NCBI GenBank assembly: GCA_018725565.1
Contig: QLUR01000027.1
Coordinates: forward strand, 1-36,694
DNA from: Bacillota bacterium
GTDB lineage: Bacteria; Bacillota; Dethiobacteria; Dethiobacterales; Dethiobacteraceae
DNA: 36,694 nucleotides
Direction: 5' to 3'
Shown here: in pieces, positions 8,248 to 17,900 of the stretch
Numbering within the stretch: position 1 is the stretch's first letter
How the letters are laid out: each line of letters opens with the position of its first letter
The notes under the pieces: model-generated
What the model was told of the DNA's origin: nothing
The model's database searches: none
Seen by the model: only the letters and a program-made list of their open reading frames with translations
Made by a program: the position numbers and the translations under genes

Positions 8248-8500
8248 CAACCCTGGTCCTCACTCTCGAGAAGACTTCATCATGTGTATATCTTACATCG
8301 GTCAAATTTGCCTCTCGATCAGCCAGATCAAGTTTTAGTTCGAGGTCATCCGTTAACTGCGCATAGTTTTCAAGGCTTAACACGACCATAGACCCATAAC
8401 CGTTTTTTGTTAAGTACACCGGTTGTCCTTCCCTGACGACAATATCCTCAATCTCCGGAAACTTATTCCTTAAATCAGAAACAGGTCTGATTTGAATCAT
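8234..8500 (-). CDS. Phd/YefM-family antitoxin (TA module 1)
   Basis: An 88-residue antitoxin. The N-terminal MIQIRPVSDLRNKFPEIE and PVYLTKNGYGSMVVLS segments are the DNA-binding and dimerisation core of the Phd/YefM fold; the C-terminal acidic helix would wrap the toxin. ATG 8500 has AAGGGAGTG upstream; a longer start at 8527 would leave that site unused. It shares the IRP-S-DLR-...-LTKNG signature with the antitoxins at 18252 and 30964, so three of the four modules here use related antitoxins. It probably represses its own promoter. Confidence 0.85.
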   Translation of the reverse strand: MIQIRPVSDLRNKFPEIEDIVVREGQPVYLTKNGYGSMVVLSLENYAQLTDDLELKLDLADREANLTDVRYTHDEVFSRVRTRVDAGR

Positions 8501-8585
8501 AACGATCACTCCCTTGTATATTATCATAATTATATCTCAATTTTATCGTTGCGGCAATAGGATGTCTGGTGAGCTTTTGGGCGAT

Positions 8586-8656
8586 GTGCCAATTTGCTTT
8601 GGCACACTCAGAGACTGAAGCCAAGACATGCCGACTAACGGCTTATCCGCAAAAAA
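8586..8656 (+). repeat. Intergenic repeat, copy 2, with 5' hairpin, upstream of brxF
   Basis: The blocks TTGGCACACT, GAAGCCAAGACATGCCG and GGCTTATCCGCAAAAA match those at 5113-5175. In this copy GTGCCAA (8586-8592) and TTGGCAC (8599-8605) form a 7-bp hairpin with a 6-nt loop. The element lies 94 nt upstream of the brxF start with no clear sigma-A promoter in between, so it may lie in the brxF leader RNA. Confidence 0.55.
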
Positions 8657-8749
8657 TTCCCTTTGCCAAAAACAGGACAACCTCGGCCGGAAATCGAATC
8701 TAGAAAAGGAATTGCGAGCGAAAGGGCCTGTTTCAGGAGGAGAGCGGTA

Positions 8750-9226
8750 ATGGCGGAACCACTCGCTGATAAAGTCATTCGCAACATCGGCCAAGCCGGG
8801 GAGCTGTACCAACGCCTGGTCTTGCTGGTTGCCCCGGCCGGCGCCGGCAAAACCGCCGCGCTTCAGGTCGTTCATGAGCGCACATCAGTCCCTTTGCTTA
8901 ATGTCAACCTTGAGTTGTCCCGGCGTATGCTCGACCTTACCGAGCGTCAGAGGGTATTAAAGTTGCCACGCCTTCTCGCGGAGAGCGTAGGGGTAGGGGT
9001 GCCTGATGTGGTGTTACTGGACAACATCGAGGTTCTTTTTGACGCCTCGCTCAAGCAAGATCCGTTGCGGCTCCTGCAGGGCCTTTCCCGAAATCTAACG
9101 GTGGTTGCGGCCTGGAGCGGTACTGTTGACGGTGAGCATATGGTTTACGCTACGCCGGGCCATCCCGAATACAGGCGATATCCAGTTCGGGATTTCCTGG
9201 CGGTGAAACCGGAGGCCATCGTATGA
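8750..9226 (+). CDS. brxF: BREX type 3 small P-loop protein BrxF
   Basis: A 158-residue single-domain ATPase with Walker [12 protein letters not shown] (residues ~28-38) and Walker [14 protein letters not shown] (~86-98). Length, motifs and position as first gene before a large BrxC fit BrxF of BREX type 3; its exact task in defence is not established. ATG 8750 lies 9 nt after AGGAGG (8735-8740), which rules out upstream in-frame starts. It is the first gene of the + strand defence operon, with 34 nt to brxC. It could be another small STAND-like ATPase, but the context argues for BrxF. Confidence 0.78.
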   Translation: MAEPLADKVIRNIGQAGELYQRLVLLVAPAGAGKTAALQVVHERTSVPLLNVNLELSRRMLDLTERQRVLKLPRLLAESVGVGVPDVVLLDNIEVLFDASLKQDPLRLLQGLSRNLTVVAAWSGTVDGEHMVYATPGHPEYRRYPVRDFLAVKPEAIV

Positions 9227-9260
9227 AGACACGGCAGATAAACACGAGGGGGCATACGCG

Positions 9261-12200
9261 ATGAAATACGGGGAGCTAATCCAATTCGAGCCTCTCGAAT
9301 CTGTAGTGCAGTTGCGGGACGCTGACGAGACCATTGCCGCCCGGCAACTTATCCAGACCTATGTCATCTCCGGGGAGATGGCCGAAAAGCTGGTCAACCT
9401 CGTTGTTCCGCAACTTCAATTCGCTCAGCCCATGGATAACAAGGGGTTGCTGGTTGTCGGTAACTATGGCACCGGTAAGTCACACCTCATGTCCGTAATA
9501 TCCGCTTTGGCTGAAAACGGCGACCTGGCTGCCAGCCTGAACGACAAAAGCGTGGCGGCCGCCGCCAGCAAAATCAGCGGGCGCTTTAAGGTGGTGCGCA
9601 CCGAGATCGGGGCCACCATCATGTCTTTGCGTGACATCCTCGTAGCCGAACTGGAGGAGCGTCTGGCTGCGATGGGCGTGTCCTATTCCTTTCCGCCCCC
9701 AGACAAGGTCCCCAATAACAAGCGGGCCTTCGAGGAAATGATGACCGCCTTTCACCAGGAATTTCCTGATCAAGGACTGCTCCTCGTGGTGGACGAGCTG
9801 CTCGACTATCTGCGCTCTCGCAAGGACCAGGAACTGATCCTCGACCTCAACTTCCTGCGTGAGATTGGCGAGGTCTGTAAAGACCTGCGCTTCCGTTTCG
9901 TCGCCGGCGTGCAGGAAGCCATTTTTGACAGTCCGCGTTTTTCCTTCGTGGCTGACAGCATCCGCCGCGTGAAGGACCGCTTCGAGCAAATCCTTATTGC
10001 CCGCAAAGACGTTAAGTTCGTGGTAGCCGAGCGTCTGCTTAAAAAAACCGCTGACCAGCAGGTGAAAATCCGCGAATACCTTACCCCCTTTGCCAAGTTC
10101 TACGACCGCATGAATGAGCGCATGGACGAGTTTGTGAGCCTTTTCCCAGTGCATCCGGACTACATAGACACCTTCGAGCGGGTCACCGCCGCCGAAAAGC
10201 GGGAGGTACTCAAAACCCTGTCGCAGGCCATGAAAAAACTGCTGACACAAGACGTGCCCGGGGACCGGCCTGGCGTTATCGCCTATGACGGCTACTGGAC
10301 TACCCTGCGAGAAAATCCGTCCTTTCGCGCCGTCCCGGACATCAAGGCAGTCATTGACTGCAGCCAGGTGCTCGAATCCCGCATCCGGCAGGCCTTCACC
10401 CGCCCCGCTTACAAACCTATGGCCTTACGGCTCATCCACGCCTTGTCAGTCCATCGCCTCACCACAGGCGAGATCTACGCCCCACTGGGCGCGACGGCGG
10501 AGGAGCTGCGCGATAGCTTATGCCTCTTTCAACCGGGAATCGAGGAACTGGGCGGCGACCCGGCCGATGACCTGCTTTCCCAGGTGGAGACTGTCCTGCG
10601 GGAAATCCACAAGACGGTCAGCGGCCAATTCATTTCTTACAATCCGGACAACCGCCAGTATTACCTGGACCTCAAGAAAACCGACGATTTTGAAGCCTTA
10701 ATCGAAAAAAGGGCTGAAAGTCTCGACTCCTCGCAGCTAGACCGTTACTACTACGAAGCCCTGAAACGGGTTATGGAATGCACAGACCAGACTTATAAAA
10801 CCGGCTATAAGATTTGGCAGCACGAGCTTGAATGGCTGGAGCGCAAAGCCGCGCGCCAGGGCTACCTCTTTTTTGGCGCGCCCAACGAACGTTCCACGGC
10901 GGTGCCGCCGCGGGACTTCTACCTCTACTTCATCCAGCCCTTCGACCCGCCGCACTTCAAAGACGAAAAAAAGCCCGACGAGGTGTTCCTGCGTCTAGTG
11001 AGTGCTGACGAGCAGTTCCGCACCGCGCTCCGCAATTACGCTGCGGCGCTCGACCTGGCCTCCACCGCTTCTGGTCATGCCAAGTCAGCTTATGAATCCA
11101 AAGCCTCTAAATCCTTGCGTGACCTTGTGCAGTGGCTGCAGAAGAACATGGTCTCTGCCTTTGAGGTCACCTGCCAGGGACGCTCCAAGCCGCTCATCGA
11201 GTGGGTCAAGGGGCAAAGAGTGGAGCCTGCTTCCAGCAGGCTTAAGCTCCGGCAAGATGCCGGCGCCGCATTCAACTTCCGCGACCTTGTTAACACCATT
11301 GCCAGTGTTTGTCTTGGAACCTATTTCCAGGAACAGGCCCCTGAATACCCGTTTTTCCCGGTTTTAATCACCGGGGCAAACCGGGCTCAAGCCGCACAGG
11401 ATGCCCTGCGAGCCATCGCAGGCCTTAGCCGCACCAAGCAGGCTACCGCAGTTCTCGACGCTCTTGAACTGCTCGATGGCGAACGGCTCGATCCCTACCG
11501 CTCCAAATACGCCAGGCACATCCTTGGCGTGGTCAAGAAGAAAGGCCACGGCCAGGTGATCAACCGCGCCGAACTAATCCAGGAGGTCTACGGCATCGAG
11601 TACCTGGCGCCGGACAAGGGCTACCGACTGGAGCCCGAATGGGCTGTCGTGGTCCTGACTGCCCTTATCTATTCCGGCGACCTGGTCCTTTCCATTCCGG
11701 GTAAGAAGTTCGACGCTGCCGCGCTTTCCCTGCTGGCCGGCGTCAGCATCGCTGAATTGGCCCAGTTCAAGCACATTGAGCAGCCTAAGGACTGGAACCT
11801 TCCGGCGCTTAAAAGCCTCTTCGAACTGCTCGAACTCACGCCGGGCATGGCCATTCTCGTCACCCAGGGCAAGGACGAGCCGGTCCAGGAACTGCAAGCC
11901 AAGGTCATCAAATACGTTGAGGAGTTTGTTAAAACCCAGCAAGTTCTACGCGACGGCTTGTATTTTTGGGGACAACGTCTTTATTCTGATTCGGAACTCG
12001 CGACTTTAAGCTCACAACTGGAAGCGACGAAGTTGTTTCTGGAATCCCTGCAAGCTTATACGACAACCGGCAAACTCAAGAACTTCCGTTATGACGCCAC
12101 GGAAGTAACAGCGCACCGCAGCGGGCTCGAAACGCTTTCCGCAATCAAATCGCTCGAGGAACTAACGGTGGACTTTGGGTCCACCGCATCGTACCTCTCC

Positions 12201-13007
12201 ACCGCCGAAGCAGTCCTGCCCACCGGGCATGAGTGGATCGACAAGATGAAGGCGGCGCGGGACGAGGTGCTTGTCCAGGTAAGCGATCCGGACAAGCGGA
12301 ACGTGTCCGTCTTTCGCCAGCAAACTAAAGCAAAGCTCAGCGATCTAAAGAAAGGCTTCCTGCTAGTCTACCTCTCCTTGCACGTCAAAGCACGCCTGGG
12401 TGTTAGCGAGGACAAACGCAAATCCCAGCTCATGGGCGACGAGCGGCTCAAAAACTTACAGAAGCTCTCCACCATCGACCTGATGCCGCGCCAGCACCTC
12501 TTGGACTTCCAGAACCGGCTTGCGAGCCTGAAGAGTTGCTTTGCGCTCACCGAGCAGGAACTGGAGGCGTTTCCTGTCTGCCCGCACTGTAACTTCAAGC
12601 CGGGCCCCGAGACTTCTGCGGCGACCGCAACGACCATGCTTCAGACACTGGACGAAGAGCTTGACAAACTGGTTGATAACTGGACCCAGACGCTGCTTAC
12701 CAACCTCGAAGACCCGACCACGAAAGGGAACCTGAGCCTGCTCAAGCCCGAGCCACGCACGCTGGTAGACGGCTTCATCAAGAAGCGGGCCCTGCCTGAT
12801 AAGCTGGACCAGGACTTCATCTGCGCCGTGCAGGAGGCGCTCTCCGGACTCACTAAAGTCACGGTCAAGATTGGCGACCTGCGCGACACCCTGCTGGCGG
12901 GCGGCTCTCCGGTCACCCCAGCGGAGATGCGCAAACGTTTCGAGGAATACCTGGATGTCCTGACCAAGGGCAAAGAGCCCGGCAAAGTAAGAATAGTGCT
13001 GGAGTAG
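9261..13007 (+). CDS. brxC: BREX ATPase BrxC/PglY (DUF6079-like)
   Basis: A 1248-residue P-loop ATPase, the large ATP-binding subunit of BREX. Walker A is GNYGTGKS (residues 67-74) and Walker B LLLVVDEL (173-180). The long remainder is helical, with a CPHC pair near residue 1108. In BREX systems BrxC is needed for phage exclusion and works with PglX and PglZ. The start has GAGGGGG upstream. A REP-like palindrome is embedded in frame at 11220-11242, adding VEPASSRL (residues 654-661). The 3' end is partly echoed after the HD/YwgA pair (14941-14957), as though pglX once followed directly. Confidence 0.82.
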   Translation: MKYGELIQFEPLESVVQLRDADETIAARQLIQTYVISGEMAEKLVNLVVPQLQFAQPMDNKGLLVVGNYGTGKSHLMSVISALAENGDLAASLNDKSVAAAASKISGRFKVVRTEIGATIMSLRDILVAELEERLAAMGVSYSFPPPDKVPNNKRAFEEMMTAFHQEFPDQGLLLVVDELLDYLRSRKDQELILDLNFLREIGEVCKDLRFRFVAGVQEAIFDSPRFSFVADSIRRVKDRFEQILIARKDVKFVVAERLLKKTADQQVKIREYLTPFAKFYDRMNERMDEFVSLFPVHPDYIDTFERVTAAEKREVLKTLSQAMKKLLTQDVPGDRPGVIAYDGYWTTLRENPSFRAVPDIKAVIDCSQVLESRIRQAFTRPAYKPMALRLIHALSVHRLTTGEIYAPLGATAEELRDSLCLFQPGIEELGGDPADDLLSQVETVLREIHKTVSGQFISYNPDNRQYYLDLKKTDDFEALIEKRAESLDSSQLDRYYYEALKRVMECTDQTYKTGYKIWQHELEWLERKAARQGYLFFGAPNERSTAVPPRDFYLYFIQPFDPPHFKDEKKPDEVFLRLVSADEQFRTALRNYAAALDLASTASGHAKSAYESKASKSLRDLVQWLQKNMVSAFEVTCQGRSKPLIEWVKGQRVEPASSRLKLRQDAGAAFNFRDLVNTIASVCLGTYFQEQAPEYPFFPVLITGANRAQAAQDALRAIAGLSRTKQATAVLDALELLDGERLDPYRSKYARHILGVVKKKGHGQVINRAELIQEVYGIEYLAPDKGYRLEPEWAVVVLTALIYSGDLVLSIPGKKFDAAALSLLAGVSIAELAQFKHIEQPKDWNLPALKSLFELLELTPGMAILVTQGKDEPVQELQAKVIKYVEEFVKTQQVLRDGLYFWGQRLYSDSELATLSSQLEATKLFLESLQAYTTTGKLKNFRYDATEVTAHRSGLETLSAIKSLEELTVDFGSTASYLSTAEAVLPTGHEWIDKMKAARDEVLVQVSDPDKRNVSVFRQQTKAKLSDLKKGFLLVYLSLHVKARLGVSEDKRKSQLMGDERLKNLQKLSTIDLMPRQHLLDFQNRLASLKSCFALTEQELEAFPVCPHCNFKPGPETSAATATTMLQTLDEELDKLVDNWTQTLLTNLEDPTTKGNLSLLKPEPRTLVDGFIKKRALPDKLDQDFICAVQEALSGLTKVTVKIGDLRDTLLAGGSPVTPAEMRKRFEEYLDVLTKGKEPGKVRIVLE
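11220..11242 (+). repeat. REP-like palindrome element 1, inside brxC
   Basis: GTGG (11220-11223), then arm AGCCTGC (11224-11230), loop TTCCA and arm GCAGGCT (11236-11242): a perfect 7-bp stem. It is read in the brxC frame as V-E-P-A-S-S-R-L. The same core occurs five more times, all inside pglX. Confidence 0.8.
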
Positions 13008-13012
13008 ATAAT

Positions 13013-14332
13013 ATGGGGAAAATCACCGAAATCAGAGACCCTATTCACGGCTTCATCACTTTAAACGAGTGGGAACGGGATATCGTTAATCATCCAGTTT
13101 TCCAGCGGCTTAGACGCATCCGTCAACTTGGTTTTACGGATATGGTCTACCCGGCAGCAATGCATAACCGTTTTGAACATTCTCTTGGTGTGATGCAAGT
13201 AGCTACACGTATGTTTGACCATATCCACGAAAGGCGTGGTAACTTTCTAAAAGCAGAGTTGGACTTCAAAGAGGACGAGTTAGGGCGTGATAGGGTTTTA
13301 GTTCGAATGTCGAGTTTGTTGCATGATTTGGGTCATGCACCTTTCTCTCATGCGGCTGAAGGTCTTATGGATAAAGACTCCTCTACGGAAAAACCATTCA
13401 AACACGAGCATTATTCTGCTGTAATCGTGTGCATGCTGATGCAGGACGTTATTGAAAATCATCCGTTCAATCAAAAATATGATATTAAAGCAAAAGACAT
13501 CTCGGATTTCCTAAATGGAGAGGCCTCTCTCGGACGTTCGCTGCTTTGGCGCAGCTTAGTATCCGGTCAGCTTGATGCCGATCGAGCTGATTACCTTCTC
13601 CGTGACTCACATCATATCGGTGTAGCCTATGGCAGCTATGACCTCCATCGTCTGATTGCGACGCTTACAGTGGCGATTGACCCCGAGACATCGTCCGCCG
13701 TTCTTGCAGTTGAGGAAGGTGGTGAACATGCGGCCGAAGCGCTCATCATAGCGCGATACATGATGTTTACTCAGGTCTATTTTCAGCGCACTCGCCGTGC
13801 CTACGACCAACATTCAGTTGAAGCCATTAAACATCTTCTTTATGACCACCAAAAACAAAGCAATCTCGCAAATAAAAACGCTTTCCCGCCTCCGACATGT
13901 AAAGTGCACGTCGATGATTATCTCAAGTGGGATGATTGGCGAGTTTTTGGCCTGATTAACGAAGGCAAGGCCGGCGATCACGGGTCAATACTCATGGAGC
14001 GAAAGCACCATCGTGCCGTTTTTGAAACGCCGGAGATCCCTAGCGCGGCTGATCAGGAATTAGCACAGGAAATCCAGGAGGCCTTGGGAGATGATGTCGG
14101 GTTCGTAGATTGCGCATCTAACTCTTGGTACAAGTTCGATTCTGCAGATGTTCCCCTCCTATTGCGCCCCGGAGAGAGGGATGAAAAATTGACAGCTCTT
14201 TCGACTTGTTCCTCGGTTGTCAACGGACTCAAAGCAGTTGAACGCACCCGCATCTATGTCCCGCTGGACAAGAAAGAGAAAGCGCGGGATACTGTCGCTA
14301 ATACACGATATGAAAAGGAGAAATCACTATGA
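13013..14332 (+). CDS. HD-domain phosphohydrolase (dGTPase/SAMHD1-like, YwfO family)
   Basis: A 439-residue HD-superfamily protein of the COG1078 type. It opens EIRDPIHGFITL, followed by VFQRLRRIRQLG and HNRFEHSLGV (H56). The metal-binding HD pair is H104-D105 in SLLHDLGHAPFSH, and the later Asp lies in QLDADRADYLLRD. Relatives hydrolyse dNTPs or other nucleotides, so nucleotide depletion during infection is a plausible role but only inference. It starts 5 nt after the brxC stop and overlaps the next gene by 4 nt. The pair matches the ywfO-ywgA neighbours of B. subtilis. It looks more AT-rich than flanking brxC and pglX, suggesting a separate origin. Confidence 0.82.
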   Translation: MGKITEIRDPIHGFITLNEWERDIVNHPVFQRLRRIRQLGFTDMVYPAAMHNRFEHSLGVMQVATRMFDHIHERRGNFLKAELDFKEDELGRDRVLVRMSSLLHDLGHAPFSHAAEGLMDKDSSTEKPFKHEHYSAVIVCMLMQDVIENHPFNQKYDIKAKDISDFLNGEASLGRSLLWRSLVSGQLDADRADYLLRDSHHIGVAYGSYDLHRLIATLTVAIDPETSSAVLAVEEGGEHAAEALIIARYMMFTQVYFQRTRRAYDQHSVEAIKHLLYDHQKQSNLANKNAFPPPTCKVHVDDYLKWDDWRVFGLINEGKAGDHGSILMERKHHRAVFETPEIPSAADQELAQEIQEALGDDVGFVDCASNSWYKFDSADVPLLLRPGERDEKLTALSTCSSVVNGLKAVERTRIYVPLDKKEKARDTVANTRYEKEKSL

Positions 14333-14904
14333 ACATTACTGTTGATATTCCGTGGAAACGTTACGCCCTGATAGCTGAACTTACAAAACGGCTTGATTCG
14401 GTTAGTCTGCATTTTGGAAAGACCGCCTTACAGAAACTCGTTTTCTTTCTGCAAGAAATCTACCAAGTTGATTGTGGTTATGATTTTGAACTTTATACTT
14501 ACGGCCCTTATGATTCGCAATTAGTGAGTGACCTTGACCTGATAGAACATTGGGGATGTGTTTCCGTCACGCATGTCAATGACATGCTGGGGGGATACCG
14601 AATTCGACCCACAGAGGCTGTTGATTCTATTCGTGGTAAAGCAGCAGAATTTCTAGATCACGAGAAAACAAAGCAAGCGTTGGAAGATCTTGTTTTGACT
14701 TATGGCTCCATGACTGCAAGAGACCTGGAACTGCGTGCTACCACTGTTTATGTAGCGCGTAATTTTCAGAGGAAGGGAGAAACAGCTACTATAGAGAAAA
14801 TTTGCCGGCTGGTGGCGCAGATTAAGCCCAAGTTCACAGCAGATGAAATTAAACAGGCTGTGGTTGAACTGAGCGAGAAACGGCACATACAATTCACCGA
14901 ATGA
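14329..14904 (+). CDS. YwgA-like protein, partner of the HD phosphohydrolase
   Basis: A 191-residue soluble protein. Residues 23-60 read FGKTALQKLVFFLQEIY...YDFELYTYGPYDSQL, the KLQKLVYLL...Y.F..Y.YGPYS pattern of YwgA and of DUF4065/Panacea-type antitoxin domains. The 4-nt overlap with the HD gene and the same pairing in B. subtilis (ywfO-ywgA) suggest the two proteins work together, perhaps as effector and regulator. No catalytic residues are evident. The family assignment rests on recalled motifs, not an alignment. Confidence 0.6.
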   Translation: MNITVDIPWKRYALIAELTKRLDSVSLHFGKTALQKLVFFLQEIYQVDCGYDFELYTYGPYDSQLVSDLDLIEHWGCVSVTHVNDMLGGYRIRPTEAVDSIRGKAAEFLDHEKTKQALEDLVLTYGSMTARDLELRATTVYVARNFQRKGETATIEKICRLVAQIKPKFTADEIKQAVVELSEKRHIQFTE

Positions 14905-14940
14905 TCAAAAGAGCCAAGCCAATGAGAGCCAGGATTCACA

Positions 14941-14957
14941 GGATACCTGACCAAGGG
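14941..14957 (+). repeat. Short echo of the brxC 3' end before pglX
   Basis: CCTGACCAAGGG (14946-14957) is identical to brxC 12959-12970. The bases just before it (GGATA) match brxC with a few bases deleted. It lies in the 62-nt gap between the YwgA-like gene and pglX. It reads as a leftover of an original brxC-pglX junction displaced by the HD/YwgA pair, but at 12 identical bases chance is not excluded. Confidence 0.4.
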
Positions 14958-14966
14958 GTGTGATTC

Positions 14967-17900
14967 ATGAGTATGAAGGACGCACAGCAGTCACAGCAGA
15001 CCATTTTGGAAATGGACCAACCCGCAACCCGTAACTCAGGCGCCGTGACCTGCTTAGGTCTAGTCTTCCCGAACGAAGAGGAGCGCCGCAGGTATTTCCT
15101 CAACCTGTTGCGCGAGAAGCTGCAGGACCCCGAGTTTCGCAAGATCGAGGGCTTCCCCATCGGCTCGGATGAGGACATCCTGGCGCTGTCCGACCCGCCT
15201 TACTACACTGCCTGCCCGAACCCGTTCATTGCGGACTTCATTAAGCATTACGGCACGCCCTACGATCCGGAGACCGATAATTATCGCCGCGAGCCCTTTG
15301 CCGCAGACGTGAGCGAGGGGAAGAATGACCCCATCTACAATGCCCACTCTTACCACACCAAGGTGCCGCACAAGGCGATCATGCGCTACATCCTGCATTA
15401 CACTGAGCCGGGCGATGTGGTCTTTGACGGGTTCTGCGGCACGGGCATGACAGGGGTAGCGGCGCAATTATGCGGAGACCGCAAAACGGTGGAATCACTC
15501 GGCTACAAGGTGGACGACCAGGGTATCATCTACCAGCAGGAACCTGAGGTGTCTTCTGCATCCAATATAAGCCTGCTGGAAGCAGGCGCCACAGACCTTG
15601 CTCTAGTTGGGCCAATTTCCAATGTAGGTTCAACATTAAATGTGGGGCCGGCTTCCAGCAGGCCAAAATCAAACTGGCAGCCCTTTTCCAAGCTCGGCGC
15701 CCGCCGCGCCATCCTAAACGACCTCTCCCCAGCCGCCACCTTCATTGCTTACAACTACAACACGCCGGTAGATGTAGCAGCGTTCGAGCGCGAAGCCAAA
15801 CGCATCCTCAAAGAGGTGGAAGACGAATGCGGCTGGATGTATATTACGATGACGCCTAAGATACGCAGGGATGGGTTGCAGAGATCTCCTGATGAGCAAA
15901 TCTCTGAACTGGCCGCTAGGCTTCGCCTGGCCAAATCGGCTGACGAAGCTCGTAAGACTATTGATGAGCTTGGAACCGGAGATCAGAACTCACCAATTAC
16001 TGGGTTTGGCATTGGCAAAATCAACTATACCGTCTGGTCCGATGTTTTTGTTTGCCCGGAGTGCGCCAAAGAAGTGGTCTTCTGGGAAGCGGCGGTGGAC
16101 AAGGAAGCCGGCAAAGTCCACAGCGAGTTTCCCTGCCCGCACTGCGGCGCCACGCTTACCAAGCGCAACATGGACCGCGCCTGGATAACCCGGTATGACA
16201 AGGCCATCGGCCAGACCATCCGCCAGGCCAAGCAGGTGCCGGTGCTGATCAACTATACAGTAGTGGAGCCGGCTTCCAGCCGGCTGCAAAGATATGAAAA
16301 AAAACCCGACGCCTTCGATCTGGCGCTCATCGAGAAAATTGAGCAACTGGACATCCCCTGCTGGTTTCCGACGGACCGCATGCCAGAGGGGGATGAGTCA
16401 CGGCGCAACGATGGCATAGGCCTCACCCACGTGCACCATTTTTATACCAAGCGGAATTTGTGGGTATTGGGGGCGATTAGTAAACGTCTTAATGCAAGAA
16501 CACGTCTTGTATTTCAGTCTATAGTGGTCACACTTTGTTCCCGGCTAGTCCGATACAACATGGGCAATCGCGGTAATGGTCCACTGTCTGGAACGCTGTA
16601 TGTCAGTTCGCTTATAGCCGAGACACGCCCCACATGGGTTATGCCCAGCAAAGCCAAAGACTTTGCCAAAGCGTTTGTTGCTCCGTCTTATACTTACATC
16701 GATACTCAATCAACATCGGTCCTGAAACCTGAGAAATGCGACGTTGACTACATCTTCACCGACCCCCCCTTTGGCGGTAACCTGATGTATTCTGAGCTGA
16801 ATTTCCTGTGGGAAGCTTGGCTCAAGGTCTTCACCAACAACAAGCCGGAAGCCATCGAGAACAAGGTTCAGGGCAAAGGTCTGGTTGAATACCAATGGCT
16901 GATGACCGAGTGCTTCAAGGAATACTTCCGGGTTTTAAAGCCGGGCCGGTGGATGACGGTGGAGTTTCACAACTCCAAAAACAGCGTTTGGAACGCCATT
17001 CAGGAGGCGCTCCAAACCGCGGGCTTTGTCATCGCCGATGTGCGCACACTGGACAAGCAGCAGGGCTCTTTTAAGCAGGTCACCAGCTCAGGCGCCGTCA
17101 AGCAGGACCTCGTTATCTCCTGCTACAAACCCAACGGCGGCCTGGAGGAACGCTTCAAGCTGACCGCCGGCACCGAGCAGGGCGTCTGGGATTTCATCCG
17201 CACCCACCTGAAGCAACTCCCAGTCTTGGTAGTAAAAAGCAGGAACAGCCGGCTGGAAGCCGGCTCCACACAGAATTCCACGCAGAATTCCGGTTCCGCA
17301 ACCCTTGAAGTCATCGCCGAACGGCAAAACTACCTGCTTTTTGACCGCATGGTAGCCTTCCACGTCCAGCGTGGGGTGACCGTTCCGCTGTCTGCGGCAG
17401 AGTTTTATGCCGGACTTGTCCAGAGGTTCCCCGAACGGGACGGCATGTACTTCCTCCCCGAACAGGTGGCTGAATACGACAAAAAGCGCATGACCGTCCG
17501 CGAGGTGCTGCAACTGCAAATCTTTGTCACCGACGAGTCCTCGGCTATCCAGTGGCTTAAGCAGCAGCTTGCCGGAAAACCGCAGACCTTCCAGGAACTC
17601 CATCCGCAGTTCATGAAAGAGCTCGCCGGCTGGCAGAAACACGAGAAACCGCTTGAGCTGTCCGAGCTGCTGGAACAGAACTTCCTGCGCTATGACGGCA
17701 AAGGAGAAGTGCCAAACCAGATACACAGTTACCTTTCGACAAACTTCAAGGACCTGCGCAACCTGCCCAAGGACGACGAGAATCTTCGCGCCAAGGCAAA
17801 GGACCGCTGGTATCTGCCCGACCCGAACAAGGCCGGCGACTTAGAAAAACTGCGTGAGCGGTCGCTGCTAAAAGAGTTTGGGGAATATGTGGCCTTGGTT

